NCBI GenBank assembly: GCA_965200175.1
Contig: OZ241345.1
Coordinates: 3,596,001 to 3,660,000, forward strand
Direction: 5' to 3'
Source: Azophilus sp026709365
GTDB lineage: Bacteria > Pseudomonadota > Gammaproteobacteria > Pseudomonadales > Azotimanducaceae
Length of the DNA stretch: 64,000 nucleotides
Shown here piece after piece: positions 63,466-64,000 of the stretch. The notes under the pieces were generated by a model. The model had not been told where the DNA came from, did not search any database, and was given only the letters and a program-made list of their open reading frames with translations. The translations under genes and the position numbers were made by a program. Within the stretch, counting starts at the first letter, position 1; each line of letters starts with the position of its first letter.

Positions 63466-64000
63466 ATGGAACCAGCAAGGAAACCATCGTTTGAGACGGA
63501 GGATCTGTTGTTCGGCATCGACTGCGAGGCGTTCCCCGTCTCACCAATACCTGCGGTCAACGTCGCCACAGTTCCTCAGCGCAGCCCGCTTCGGTATCCG
63601 GGGGGCAAGACTTGGCTGGTTCCCCACATCCGCAAGTGGCTCGGAGCAACCGAGCAGCCAGTGCGGCTGCTGACGGAGCCTTTCGCTGGCGGAGGCATCG
63701 TGTCCCTAACAGCGGTCATGGAGAATATGGCCGACCGCAGCATCATGGCGGAACTCGATCGCGACGTTGCCGCCTTTTGGCATGCCGCGCTGCACCACGG
63801 CCCGGAGCTGCGCCAAAGAGTTCTTGGCTTCGAGCCCACCCGAGAAAATGTGGAGGTGCTCTCTTGCGTCCGTCCTTGCAACGTTGTTGATCATGGTTTC
63901 CGAACCTTGGTGCTCAACCGAACCCGGCGTGGCGGCATTCTTGCAGCCGGAGCCTCACTAAGCCGCGTCGGAGAAAACGGCAAGGGGGTTGCCTCCCGCT
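63466..64000 (+). CDS. DNA adenine methylase (D12/Dam class), N-terminal part
   Basis: The frame from ATG 63466 stays open to the window edge (178 codons). After a 38-residue leader come QRSPLRYPGGKTWLVPHIRK (SAM motif region of D12 methylases), LLTEPFAGGGIVSLTAVM (FxGxG-type SAM loop), then DHGFRTLVLNRTRRGGILAA. The catalytic DPPY lies beyond the edge. The enzyme would methylate adenine N6 at a short site. Whether it is a lone methylase or part of a restriction system cannot be told; no nuclease gene is visible before it. Confidence 0.85.
   Translation, partial: MEPARKPSFETEDLLFGIDCEAFPVSPIPAVNVATVPQRSPLRYPGGKTWLVPHIRKWLGATEQPVRLLTEPFAGGGIVSLTAVMENMADRSIMAELDRDVAAFWHAALHHGPELRQRVLGFEPTRENVEVLSCVRPCNVVDHGFRTLVLNRTRRGGILAAGASLSRVGENGKGVASR

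Overview
The window reads as a piece of chromosome from a GC-rich, probably uncultured gammaproteobacterium. The main evidence is the slmA nucleoid-occlusion gene inside a coaBC-algC-argB-slmA block with pyrE and rph nearby, together with ilvB-ilvN-ilvC-pssA, rpmB-rpmG-mutM, nrdR-ribD-nusB-thiL-pgpA and xseB-ispA. No plasmid or phage backbone is visible. No rRNA, tRNA or CRISPR array was recognised by eye. The species cannot be named from the sequence.

Layout. 1-3.5 kb is a decayed zone: the 3' end of an amine-oxidase gene, a truncated HicB joined to an AlbA_2-type regulator tail, an HsdS/nucleotidyltransferase chimera, and an intact AAA/DUF4143 ATPase. 3.8-7.4 kb holds a PPi-dependent phosphofructokinase convergent with a membrane pyrophosphatase. 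7.7-18.7 kb carries a membrane hydrolase, msrP, the ilvBNC-pssA operon, mutM-rpmG-rpmB, radC and coaBC. 18.8-26.5 kb runs algC-argB-slmA, then a toxin-antitoxin insert (hipA/hipB and abiEii/abiEi), then pyrE-rph. 26.5-29.1 kb has a four-copy hairpin repeat array, an MTH1-like Nudix gene, a macro-domain gene and a dimeric-type dUTPase. 29.2-38.3 kb has a broken DUF4143 ATPase, two acyl-CoA dehydrogenases, lon, a YaaA-like/RelE-like fusion gene and a decayed insertion sequence. 38.4-51.1 kb is mostly housekeeping: desaturase, dnaB, radA, glyA, nrdR-ribD-nusB-thiL-pgpA, a Baeyer-Villiger-type monooxygenase, and ispA-xseB. 51.4-56.9 kb is accessory: amidohydrolase, SDR, a third DUF4143 ATPase, Fic, and a deleted TSUP gene. 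57-64 kb has an HDAC-like deacetylase, a 1640-residue fused acyl-CoA carboxylase, moaB and the start of a DNA adenine methylase.

How it fits together. Pyrophosphate appears to be used as an energy currency, since PPi-PFK and an ion-pumping PPase lie side by side. The usual trimeric dut gene is absent between coaBC and algC, and a dimeric-type dUTPase sits about 9 kb away beside other nucleotide-cleaning genes. The riboflavin block is contracted to ribD alone. The carboxyltransferase, biotin carboxylase and biotin-carrier domains of a carboxylase are joined in one chain with CT first.

The most unusual feature of the DNA itself is the abundance of small structured repeats. There are paired-hairpin units at five loci, including an array with an 89-bp period. 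There is a MITE-like 176-bp element with 15-bp inverted ends, and a second intergenic family of about 115 bp. Short palindromes also sit inside coding sequence (coaBC, the transposase) and at a gene-fusion junction (hicB). Two of the three DUF4143 ATPase genes carry a long perfect inverted repeat exactly 19 bases before the start codon. That repeat and the YaaA-RelE fusion are the best candidates for undescribed biology here.
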